NCBI RefSeq assembly: GCF_019285515.1
Contig: NZ_CP079095.1
Coordinates: forward strand, 930,001 to 994,000
Length of the DNA: 64,000 bases
From: Methylococcus sp. Mc7
Lineage (GTDB): Bacteria; Pseudomonadota; Gammaproteobacteria; Methylococcales; Methylococcaceae
Direction: 5' to 3'
This document shows, in pieces, positions 1-9,507 of this stretch. The notes under the pieces were generated by a model that saw only the letters and a program-made list of their open reading frames with translations, did no database searches and was not told the origin of the DNA. Position 1 is the first letter of the stretch. Every line of letters starts with the position of its first letter. The translations under genes were made by a program, and so were the position numbers.

Positions 1-2
1 AT

Positions 3-1016
3 TTGTCCGACGCCACGCGGGGACTGCCCGGCTTCGACCGCCGCCGCTACGTGCTGCTCTGTCTGGCCGCCGCCGTGCTGGAACGCGCCGAACCCCAGAT
101 CACCTTGCGCGTGCTCGGCGACCGGCTGCTCATCCTGGCGGGCGAGCCGGCGCTCGCCGAGCGGGGATTCGCTTTCGGGCTGGAGAATGCCCACGAGCGC
201 CGGGAACTCGTCGCCGTCTGCCGCGCCCTGCTCGACTGGGGCGTGATCGCGCGGGTAGCCGGTGACGAGGACGCCTATGTCCTGGGCCACGAGGGCCGCG
301 GCGGCGACGCGCTCTACGACATCCACCGGCGCGTGCTCGCCGGGCTGCTCGCCGCGGTGCGCGGGCCATCCACCTGGGCGCCGGAAGACGTGCCGTGCGA
401 CCTCGACCAGCGCCTCGCCGCCCTCGTCGCCGAACATCAGCCGGAAAGCGACGAAGGCCGGCGCACGGCGTTGCGACACCAGTTCTCGCGCCGCCTGCTC
501 GACGATCCGGTGATCTATTTCGACGAGCTCGACGCCGAGAACCGCGCCTATTTCCTGAATCAGCGCGGCCTGCTGGCGACGCGCTTGTCCGAGGACAGCG
601 GCCTCGTCGCCGAGCAGCGTGCCGAGGGCGTCGCGCTGGTGGATGAAACGGGTGACCTGACGGACGTCGCGCTGCCGGCCGAGGGTACCGAGTCCCACGT
701 CACCCTGCTGGTGGCCAGGTTCCTCGCCAACCGCCGGCGCGAGAGCGGCGATGCGGTGACGGAAGCCGAAATCGTCGGCTTCATCCGTACGGCAGCGGCC
801 CGTTATGGACAGTACTGGCGCAAATCGGCACGCGAGCCCGGCGGAGAACGGGAACTCACCAAGGTCGCCCTGAGCCGGCTGGCGATGTTGCGCCTGATCG
901 GCCGGGAAGAGGACGCGGTGCATCCCCTGCCCGCCCTCGCCCGCATCGGCCTGGGCGAGGCGACCGTCAAGACGCAGGGCGGCGAGGAATCGATACAACT
1001 GGGCATGTTTCCATGA
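3..1016 (+). CDS. jetB: Wadjet subunit JetB-like (DUF2398/TIGR02678), 5'-truncated by window edge
   Basis: Probable kleisin-accessory (winged-helix) subunit of a Wadjet SMC complex that recognises and removes plasmid DNA. The reading frame is open to the left edge. The visible protein begins around the DATRG/RRRYVLLCLA region, which in DUF2398 proteins lies well inside the chain, so roughly 60-80 N-terminal residues are probably off-window and the TTG at base 3 is unlikely to be the true start. The stop overlaps the next start as ATGA, showing tight coupling to jetC. The family assignment rests on recalled sequence features plus the jetC/jetD neighbours. The JetA homologue would be expected just upstream, outside the window. 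Confidence 0.8.
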   Translation: MSDATRGLPGFDRRRYVLLCLAAAVLERAEPQITLRVLGDRLLILAGEPALAERGFAFGLENAHERRELVAVCRALLDWGVIARVAGDEDAYVLGHEGRGGDALYDIHRRVLAGLLAAVRGPSTWAPEDVPCDLDQRLAALVAEHQPESDEGRRTALRHQFSRRLLDDPVIYFDELDAENRAYFLNQRGLLATRLSEDSGLVAEQRAEGVALVDETGDLTDVALPAEGTESHVTLLVARFLANRRRESGDAVTEAEIVGFIRTAAARYGQYWRKSAREPGGERELTKVALSRLAMLRLIGREEDAVHPLPALARIGLGEATVKTQGGEESIQLGMFP

Positions 1017-4000
1017 ACGCGATCGCCCTCCCGCAACCGGCGCTTGCCCGCTGGCAGCCCCTGCGCCTGGGTCTCGTGGATCTCTACCTCTACGACAGCG
1101 AAGAATTCTGGTTCCGCAACGGCCGCCTGCTGTTGCGCGGCAACAATGGCACCGGCAAGTCGAAGGTCCTGTCGCTGACACTGCCGTTCCTCTTCGACGC
1201 CCAGATCAAGCCATCGCGCATCGAGCCCGACGGCGATCCCGGCAAGAAGATGGCCTGGAACCTGCTCATGGGCAAGCACGAGCGGCGCACCGGCTACGTC
1301 TGGGCGGAGTTCGGCCGCCGCGGCGAAGACGGCCGCGCCCACTTCGTCACCCTCGGCTGCGGCCTGTCGGCGGTGGCGGCCCGGCAGCAGATCGATGCCT
1401 GGTACTTCGTTGCCGACGACACACGCGTCGGAGAAAGTCTGTGGCTCACCAGTCCGCAGGGTGTCGTGCTGAGCCGGGAACGCCTGCAGGAGGCCCTCGG
1501 CGCCCGCGGCCAGGTGTTCCCCAGTGCGGAAGCCTATCGCCGGGCAGTGGACGAACGGCTGTTCCGGCTGGGCGCCGCCCGCTACCTGGCGCTCATGGAC
1601 ACCCTGATCCAGTTGCGGCAGCCGCAGCTTTCCAAGCGCCCCGACGAGGCGAACCTGTCGGAAGCACTCACCGAGGCGCTGCCGCCGCTGCCCGCCGAGC
1701 TGCTCGGCGACGTCGCCGATGCCTTGAACCAACTGGAGGAATACCGCCAAGAACTCGAAAGCTTCGATGCGCTCGCCAAGGCCGTCGGGCAGTTCAACCA
1801 GCGCTATCGCGTCTATGCCCGCATCAACGCCCGGCGCGAGGCGGGCAAGCTGCGCGCCGCCCAGACCGAGTTCGACAAGGCCAGCCAGGCGTTGAACGAC
1901 GCCAAGGAAAAGCTGGCGGCGGCACAGGCGGAAGAGAGCCGACAGACATCCCGCCACGACGAGTTGGCGAGCAAGCTGACGCGTACCCGCGCCGCCTACG
2001 ATGCCCTGCGCGAAGACCCGGCATTGCAAGACGCACGGCGCCTGGACGAGGCCAAGCGCCAGGCCGAAGACCGGCGCCGCGACGCCGAACTGGCGGCAAA
2101 CGCGCTGCAAGAGGCGGAGGCCAAAGTCGGGAGGGAAACCCGCGCGCTGGAGCAACGCGCCGCGCGTGCCATTGCCTCGCGGGACGCCCTCGCCGAAGCT
2201 CATGCGCGCGTTGCGGCGGCTGCCGAAGCCTGCGGCCTTGCCGCCGACCTCGCGCAGGAAGCGGCCGACCTGAACGACGCGGAAGTCCTGTCGTGCCTGG
2301 AGAATGCCGCCTGGCAAGCGGCACAGCGGCAATTGCGCGGCCTGACGGCGCGGCGCCGCACGCATCTGGGCGTCGTGCGGAGGCTCTTGCGCAATGTGGA
2401 AGATGCCCACGGCAAAGTCACCGGAGCGCAGCAGCGATGCGACGAGCGCACCGAAGCCTTCGGCACCGCGGCCGAACGGCGCCGGGCGGCCGACGAAGCC
2501 GTCGAGCTTCAGGGCGCTCTGCTCGTCGATGCCTGGCAGAGCCACTTCGATCGGCTTGAGCAATTGCGGCCGGCCGACCCCGACACCGCGCTGGCCGCAC
2601 TGGCCGAATGGGTTGTCGCGCTCCAGGGCGACAACCCGGCACGCACCGCTTTGTCTTCCGCCCAGAATCTGGCCAGCGAACGTTTCGCCGGGCGCGCGGC
2701 GGCCTTGGCCCAGCGCGAAAGGGAACTTGCCGGCGAGCGCGACGACTTGTCCGCCGAAAAGCAGCGTCTTGAACAAGGCGAGGATGCTTCACCGCCGGCG
2801 CCCTATTTCCGCGACGGCGCCGCGCGGCTCGAGCTGCCGGGCGCACCCTTGTGGCAGTTGCTGGAATTCCGCGAGCCCTTGTCCGCGCCGCAACGCGCCG
2901 GTCTGGAGGCAGCCCTCGAAGCGAGCGGCCTGCTCGATGCCTGGGTGACGCCCGATGGCAGCCTGCTGGCCGCCGACGGCGCAGCTCCCTGGCATGACAC
3001 ACAAATCGTCGCGCGCCCCCGCCAGACCGCCTCGGCCGCGGACTGGCTGCTGCCGGCCGAGCATTCGGCGGTCGCGGCGCCGGTGATCGCCGCCTTGCTG
3101 GAAAGTATCGCCTGTGGCACGGCCGATGCCGCCGAAGCCGAAGCCTGGATCGCACCTGACGGGCGCTTCCGCCTCGGCCCCTTGGCCGGAGCGTGGAACA
3201 AGCCGTCCGCCGAGTACATCGGCTACGCGGCGCGCGCTGCCGCGCGGGCCCGGCGGCTGGATGAGATCGCCCGGCGCCTGTCGGAGATCGACGCGTCCCT
3301 GAGCATCGTCGCCGATGAAAAGGACAAGCTCGGCCGCCAGCGCGAACGCGCCGCTCTCGAATGGAACACGGCGCCAAGCGATGAAGAGCTGCGCGCCGCC
3401 CACGTCGCCGCGGTGGCCGCGGCCAAGGCATTTGCCGAGGCCGAAGAGGCGCTGCGCCAGGCGCAAGCCCGCCTCGCGGAGGCCGAGCAGCATTGGCGCG
3501 CCGCGCGCGAGCGCCTCGTCGCGGATGCGGCGGACCTGCATCTGCCCGTGGAGCCAGCGGCGCTCGATGCGATCGAGGCGGCCGTGAACGACTTCGGCGA
3601 CCAGTTGCAGCAGTTCTTCCTCGCGGCCCAGGATGTGCGCCATGCATTGCCCGAATGGCTGACACAGCAACGGCGCGTCGCCGAAGCCCAGGGGGAGGAA
3701 GATCAGCGGCGGGAGCAGTCCGCGGAAAGGCATGCGCAGGCCGAGGACGCCCAGGCGCGCTGGCAGGCGCTCTACGACGCCGTGGGACTGAAGGTGGAAG
3801 AAATCCAGCGGCGGATCGCGGACCTGCGGCATGCGCTGGCGCAGGGAGAGAAGGAGGAGAAGGCCGCCGAGAAGGCCCTGCGCGAAGCCGGAGAAACCCG
3901 CGCCAAGGCCCAGCAGAAGGAGGAAGACTGTGTTCTCGTCCTGGAGGAACGCCGCGTCCAGCGCCAGGCCACGATCACAGTGCTGCAAGCCTTCACCGCC

Positions 4001-5155
4001 AGCGGGCTGATGTCCATAGCCGTGCCGGATCTCGAGTGCCCCGATCCGGCGGCGCCCTGGACCATCGATCCGGCACTCACCCTGGCGCGCCGCGCCGAAC
4101 AGGCGCTTGCCGGCGTGAAGGCCGACGACGAGGACTGGACCCGCATCCAGAACCGGATTTCGGAGGATTTCGGCGAGCTGCTGAGAAGCCTCGGCGCGCT
4201 CGGCCATCAGGCGCATGCGGCCACCAGCGACCACGGTCTGATCGTCAGCGTGGTCTATCGCAACCGCCCGGAGCGACCCGACCGCCTCGAGGCCATCCTG
4301 GCCGAGGAAATCGCCCAGCGCCGCGAGCTCCTCACCGCCAACGAGCGCGAGCTCCTGGAGAACCACTTACAGGCCGAGGTCGCGAGCGCCATCCAGCGCA
4401 TGCTGCAGGAGGCCGATCGCCACGTCGATGGCATCAACGCCGAACTCGAAAGGCGCCCGACCTCGACGGGCGTACGCTTCCGCCTGGTCTGGGAAGCGCT
4501 GCCCGAGGGCAGTGACGGCGCACCGGTCGGGCTCGATGCGGCGCGCAGGAAGCTCCTCAACACCAGCGCCGACGCCTGGTCGGCGGAAGACCGCCGCGTC
4601 GTCGGCGACATGCTGCAAAGCCGGATCGCCGCCGAACGGGCGCGCGCCGACGCCGGTGGCGGCAGCCTGCTCGAACAACTGGGCCGCGCCCTCGACTATC
4701 GCCGCTGGCACCGCTTCCGCGTCGAACGCTGGCAAGGCGGCAAGTGGGGCCGCCTGTCGGGGCCGGCCTCCAGCGGCGAACGCGCCCTGGGACTGACCGT
4801 GCCGCTGTTCGCGGCCGTCTCCAGCCACTACAGCCAGGGCGGCCATGACGGTTACGCCGGGGCGCCGCGTCTGGTGCTGTTGGACGAGGCCTTCGCCGGC
4901 ATCGACCGCGAGGCACGCGCCCATTGCATGGCGCTGATCCGCGAATTCGATCTCGACTTCGTCATGACCAGCGAAAGCGAGTGGGGCTGCTACGCCGAGC
5001 TGCCCGGGGTGTCCATCTGTCACCTCCTGCGCCGGGAAGGCATCGATGCCGTGCATGTCTCGCGCTGGACCTGGGACGGGCGTACGCGCCGGGAGGAACC
5101 CGATCCGGGGCGGCGTTTCCCCTCCGGAGATCTTCGAGTCCCGGCGGAGCCGTGA
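1013..5155 (+). CDS. jetC: Wadjet SMC-like ATPase JetC (TIGR02680 family)
   Basis: SMC/MukB-like motor of the Wadjet anti-plasmid complex, 1380 aa, the expected size for TIGR02680 proteins. The N-terminal ATPase half carries a Walker A GNNGTGKS at residues 43-50. A long Ala/Glu/Arg-rich coiled coil fills roughly residues 270-1150, broken near 590-760 by a hinge-like globular segment. The C-terminal half has an ABC-signature-like ASSGERALGL near residue 1252 and a Walker B LVLLDEAFAGID near 1286. The start overlaps the jetB stop and the gene runs directly into jetD. ATP-driven DNA loop extrusion is known for the family; plasmid restriction here is inferred. Confidence 0.9.
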   Translation: MNAIALPQPALARWQPLRLGLVDLYLYDSEEFWFRNGRLLLRGNNGTGKSKVLSLTLPFLFDAQIKPSRIEPDGDPGKKMAWNLLMGKHERRTGYVWAEFGRRGEDGRAHFVTLGCGLSAVAARQQIDAWYFVADDTRVGESLWLTSPQGVVLSRERLQEALGARGQVFPSAEAYRRAVDERLFRLGAARYLALMDTLIQLRQPQLSKRPDEANLSEALTEALPPLPAELLGDVADALNQLEEYRQELESFDALAKAVGQFNQRYRVYARINARREAGKLRAAQTEFDKASQALNDAKEKLAAAQAEESRQTSRHDELASKLTRTRAAYDALREDPALQDARRLDEAKRQAEDRRRDAELAANALQEAEAKVGRETRALEQRAARAIASRDALAEAHARVAAAAEACGLAADLAQEAADLNDAEVLSCLENAAWQAAQRQLRGLTARRRTHLGVVRRLLRNVEDAHGKVTGAQQRCDERTEAFGTAAERRRAADEAVELQGALLVDAWQSHFDRLEQLRPADPDTALAALAEWVVALQGDNPARTALSSAQNLASERFAGRAAALAQRERELAGERDDLSAEKQRLEQGEDASPPAPYFRDGAARLELPGAPLWQLLEFREPLSAPQRAGLEAALEASGLLDAWVTPDGSLLAADGAAPWHDTQIVARPRQTASAADWLLPAEHSAVAAPVIAALLESIACGTADAAEAEAWIAPDGRFRLGPLAGAWNKPSAEYIGYAARAAARARRLDEIARRLSEIDASLSIVADEKDKLGRQRERAALEWNTAPSDEELRAAHVAAVAAAKAFAEAEEALRQAQARLAEAEQHWRAARERLVADAADLHLPVEPAALDAIEAAVNDFGDQLQQFFLAAQDVRHALPEWLTQQRRVAEAQGEEDQRREQSAERHAQAEDAQARWQALYDAVGLKVEEIQRRIADLRHALAQGEKEEKAAEKALREAGETRAKAQQKEEDCVLVLEERRVQRQATITVLQAFTASGLMSIAVPDLECPDPAAPWTIDPALTLARRAEQALAGVKADDEDWTRIQNRISEDFGELLRSLGALGHQAHAATSDHGLIVSVVYRNRPERPDRLEAILAEEIAQRRELLTANERELLENHLQAEVASAIQRMLQEADRHVDGINAELERRPTSTGVRFRLVWEALPEGSDGAPVGLDAARRKLLNTSADAWSAEDRRVVGDMLQSRIAAERARADAGGGSLLEQLGRALDYRRWHRFRVERWQGGKWGRLSGPASSGERALGLTVPLFAAVSSHYSQGGHDGYAGAPRLVLLDEAFAGIDREARAHCMALIREFDLDFVMTSESEWGCYAELPGVSICHLLRREGIDAVHVSRWTWDGRTRREEPDPGRRFPSGDLRVPAEP

Positions 5156-5157
5156 GC

Positions 5158-6372
5158 ATGGCCGATCCGCGCCTCATGCGCCTTCTGGGCGGGGACGCGC
5201 TGGCCGGCCTGCGCCGCCGCTTGCGCCAACGTTACGAACGCTCCATGCCGGAAACGTTCCGCCTCAGCGGCCTCACCGAGGCCGAGCGCAATGCGTTGGC
5301 GGGCCTGCTTGGGCGTAAGCCAAGGCAGGCCGATTCGATGACGCTGGACGTCGCCGGGCTTGACGGGGCCCTCCAACGTGCCGGGCTCGCCGAGTCCTTG
5401 CGCGACGCCCTGGAGCGGCTCGACGGTCCCATCGTCGACCGCGCCGCGGAACGGGCGGCACTGCAGGCGCAATGGACGGCCTTGCGCGGGCGGTGCGACG
5501 ACGCCCGCCTCTCTGCCTTGCTCGAGCTTCCGCGCGGCATGGCCCTGGTGAAACGGCTGGCGCGCCATCCGGCCGCCGCCGGGCAGATCCTCGATGCGGC
5601 GCAAGCCGTCCTGCGTGCGCTTCCCGCCGCCGGCATGCCGCGCTCCAGGCTGGCGGCGGAAATGCTCGGCGACGCCCATGGGTTGGATCCGGGCCGGCCG
5701 GTCGCCAGCATCGTCCTGGCGGCATTGCGGCGGAACGCGGATGCGCCCGAAGACGTAGCGGGAGCAGAGGACAACATCCGCGACCTCTGGGCGCAGGCGG
5801 GTGTCATGGTCAACGAACTGTCGCGGCCGGCGCTGTTTCTCAATCTGCCGGCGGGTGACGCCTCGTTTCGCATCCCGGCGCCGGGCGAGCCGGGTTATGT
5901 CTCCTTGCGCACGCTGCTGCGCCAGCCGCCGGCCTGGCAGGTGGCCGGCCGCGATATCCACGTCTGCGAGAATCCCAATCTGGTCGCCATCGTCGCCGAC
6001 GCGCTCGGCGCCGATGCCGCGCCTCTCGTCTGTACCGACGGCATGCCGGCTGCCGCCCAGCGCACGCTGCTCCTCCAACTCGCGGCGGCGGGCGCGTGCC
6101 TGCATTACCACGGCGATTTCGACTGGCCCGGACTTGCCATCGGCAACTGGGTCATGCGGGCTTGCGGTGCGCGCCCCTGGCGTTTCGGTGTGGCGGACTA
6201 CCTGGCCGCGCTCCGGGATGTTCCCGTCCGTGGACGCGCCTTGGGGCCGGAAAGTGTCGACGCCGATTGGGACGACAGCCTTGGTCCCGCCATGCGGGAG
6301 CATGGCCGGGCAGTCGACGAGGAGGCCGTTGCGGCGATGCTGGTGCGGGACCTCGAGTGGACCAGCCAATAA
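5158..6372 (+). CDS. jetD: Wadjet Toprim nuclease subunit JetD (DUF2399/TIGR02679)
   Basis: Nuclease subunit of the Wadjet complex, related to topoisomerase VI subunit A, which cleaves captured circular DNA. From the ATG at 5158 the protein has 404 aa; a GTG at 5152 overlapping the jetC stop is an alternative. The C-terminal Toprim domain shows the invariant glutamate in CENPNLV (E271) and the metal-binding DxD in HGDFDWPG (D320, D322), so the nuclease looks intact. The set jetB-jetC-jetD matches the DUF2397/2398/TIGR02680/DUF2399 branch of Wadjet, which I believe is called type II. It is followed by the unrelated tadA gene after an 87-bp gap. Confidence 0.88.
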   Translation: MADPRLMRLLGGDALAGLRRRLRQRYERSMPETFRLSGLTEAERNALAGLLGRKPRQADSMTLDVAGLDGALQRAGLAESLRDALERLDGPIVDRAAERAALQAQWTALRGRCDDARLSALLELPRGMALVKRLARHPAAAGQILDAAQAVLRALPAAGMPRSRLAAEMLGDAHGLDPGRPVASIVLAALRRNADAPEDVAGAEDNIRDLWAQAGVMVNELSRPALFLNLPAGDASFRIPAPGEPGYVSLRTLLRQPPAWQVAGRDIHVCENPNLVAIVADALGADAAPLVCTDGMPAAAQRTLLLQLAAAGACLHYHGDFDWPGLAIGNWVMRACGARPWRFGVADYLAALRDVPVRGRALGPESVDADWDDSLGPAMREHGRAVDEEAVAAMLVRDLEWTSQ

Positions 6373-6453
6373 GCAGGGCCCATTTCCTGGTACAGCCTAT
6401 GCCGTCTTATGCAATGGCTGCCATCCGGATTTCCAGCCGCCGGAAACGGTTGA

Positions 6454-8290
<1,837 letters not shown>

Positions 8291-8291
<1 letters not shown>

Positions 8292-8320
8292 TCGTATGTC
8301 TGTAACGAATCGGTTATAAT
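8291..8320 (+). promoter_or_regulatory. probable sigma-70 promoter of tRNA-Ser
   Basis: A perfect TATAAT at 8315-8320 lies about 15 bp upstream of the mature tRNA 5' end, the distance expected for a short leader. A weak -35 candidate (TTCGTA, 8291-8296) lies 18 bp upstream. The overlap with the mltF start suggests that the two divergent genes share this region. Confidence 0.55.
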
Positions 8321-8335
8321 ATCATCGCTTGTGCA

Positions 8336-8428
8336 GGAGAGGTACCGAAGCGGTCATAACGGCGCCGACTCGAAATCGGATGGTCGGGGAAACCCGGCAC
8401 GAGGGTTCGAATCCCTCCCTCTCCGCCA
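8336..8428 (+). tRNA. tRNA-Ser (anticodon CGA)
   Basis: The acceptor arm GGAGAGG (8336-8342) pairs with CCTCTCC (8418-8424), followed by discriminator G and an encoded CCA at 8426-8428. The anticodon loop is CTCGAAA with anticodon CGA, reading UCG. A long variable arm of class II type (TGGTCGGGGAAACCCGGCA region) and the T-arm sequence GGTTCGAATCC are present. The length of 93 nt fits tRNA-Ser. Its 3' end is a classic integration target, consistent with the integrase remnant 170 bp downstream. Confidence 0.96.
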
Positions 8429-8453
8429 TCTACCCGTGTCATGACGTCTCAGA

Positions 8454-8485
8454 ACCCGCGAGCCACAAGGCTTGGCGGGTTTTTT
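8454..8485 (+). terminator. intrinsic terminator after tRNA-Ser
   Basis: A GC-rich hairpin (ACCCGC/GAGCC paired with GGCTT/GGCGGGT around an ACAA loop) is followed directly by a run of six T residues. It lies 26 bp downstream of the tRNA. Confidence 0.8.
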
Positions 8486-8597
8486 GTTGTCTCGTCCCAT
8501 ATCACCGGATGACATCGAATGCCATCAATCTTGATGGTACAAGCGACGGTATCGGGCTTCTTCCGCCGGTCGGTACCATCACGCCGGAGAACTGGCG

Positions 8598-8834
8598 ATG
8601 CTACAAGACGTTGAGGTACGCAAGGCCAAGCCGAGGGAGACGCCCTACAAACTGATCGACGAGAAAGGCTCGTACCTTCTGGTCACATCAAAGGGCGGTA
8701 AGTTGTGGCGACTGAACTACCGGTACGACGGGAAGCAGAAGACCTCATCCTTCGGCACCTATCCCGAGGCGAGCTTGAAAGATGCCAGGTCTCAGGTCTC
8801 GAAACCGCCGCGAACAAACTTTCCCGTTCGGTAA
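8598..8834 (+). pseudogene. tyrosine integrase remnant (DUF4102 arm-binding domain only)
   Basis: The 78-codon frame matches the N-terminal arm-type DNA-binding domain of P4-like tyrosine integrases: a start of the form AKPRETPYKL, then YLLV, LWRLNYRYDGK, and FGTYPEASLKDAR. Homology stops right after DAR, where the family continues for another 300 residues, and the frame ends in unrelated sequence. The core-binding and catalytic domains are absent, so it cannot recombine DNA. Its position just after a tRNA gene is the usual place for such an integrase, so this is probably the footprint of a lost or decayed genomic island. Confidence 0.8.
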
Positions 8835-8835
8835 A
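8820..8835. promoter_or_regulatory. operator-like palindrome, upstream copy
   Basis: TTTCCCGTTCGGTAAA is an imperfect palindrome (one half-site mismatch) closely matching a perfect copy 50 bp downstream. Paired palindromes ahead of a HipB-like gene suggest autoregulatory operator sites. Confidence 0.5.
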
Positions 8836-8869
8836 TTCTTCCGGCGCCGCTGTCAATCCTGCCCGCTAA

Positions 8870-8885
8870 TTTCCCGAACGGGAAA
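8870..8885. promoter_or_regulatory. operator-like palindrome, downstream copy
   Basis: TTTCCCGAACGGGAAA is a perfect 16-bp palindrome ending 3 bp before the ATG of the HipB-like gene, a position suited to repression by the HTH protein it precedes. The function is inferred. Confidence 0.55.
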
Positions 8886-8888
8886 ATC

Positions 8889-9059
8889 ATGGTCAGTATT
8901 CGTTCCACCCAACAACGCGGCCAGGTACTACGTACCGCGCGCAAGCAACTGGGATTGACCCAATCCCAGTTGGCGTTGGCGGCGGGCTGCGGCCTGCGCT
9001 TCATCGTCGATTTGGAAGCAGGAAAGCCTACGCTACGTCTGGATGGAAACCGCCCGTAA
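8889..9059 (+). pseudogene. HipB-like XRE antitoxin, truncated
   Basis: A short frame of 56 aa with a helix-turn-helix of the HipB/XRE type (RKQLGLTQSQLALAAG, then FIVDLEAGKPTLRLD). In HipB-type antitoxins the chain continues for some 30-40 residues after the KPT element; here it stops at once, probably through a frameshift. The +1 frame downstream (from 9043 to about 9170) reads RAVVERIMALIEQSAEL, which could be a leftover of a HipA-like C-terminus, but this is weak. No kinase domain remains. I read it as a decayed hipBA-type toxin-antitoxin module. From 9172 to 9507 I see nothing recognisable. Confidence 0.6.
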
Positions 9060-9507
9060 ACTCCAGGCTGCGCCGAAATTTGCCGGTCGCGCCGTAGTCG
9101 AGCGGATCATGGCCCTCATCGAACAAAGCGCCGAACTGACCGTGCAGCGCCGCCATTCCGTCCGTCTCATCCAGCCCTCCACGGGCCTCTCCGAAAACCG
9201 GACAGGTTATGTGCTACTACTGCGGACGGTTTATGGGCGTCGCCAATCCGTCGCTGAGGCCTCATTGCCCGGCACCGCCGGAAAGTCCGAGCCGGAAGCG
9301 AAGTTCTTCGTGACGACATGACGGCGGTGGAATCGGATGGGCTCTCTCGGGGCTTGCGCGATTTCACGCACCAACCGCGGCAAAACACTCGGCCTTCCCG
9401 GTGAAAATCCGGAGCTCTCACCGCACAATCGGCTGAACCATCGAGACCTTTACAAAGTGGCACTCATCTTGCGAGGCGCCAGGCTGAATTCTCATCAGGA
9501 GTCATCT

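Noticed and set aside
803-4366. Long minus-strand open frames across jetC (up to 657 and 525 codons)
   Set aside because: They lie opposite a gene with intact ATPase motifs, are low-complexity Gly/Arg/Leu-rich and match no family. They are by-products of high GC content.
8329-8655. A 108-codon plus-strand frame over tRNA-Ser
   Set aside because: It covers the tRNA and its terminator and has no protein similarity.
9172-9507. Short frames on both strands between the HipB remnant and the cytochrome gene
   Set aside because: No ribosome binding sites, domains or palindromes support them; composition looks like decayed sequence.
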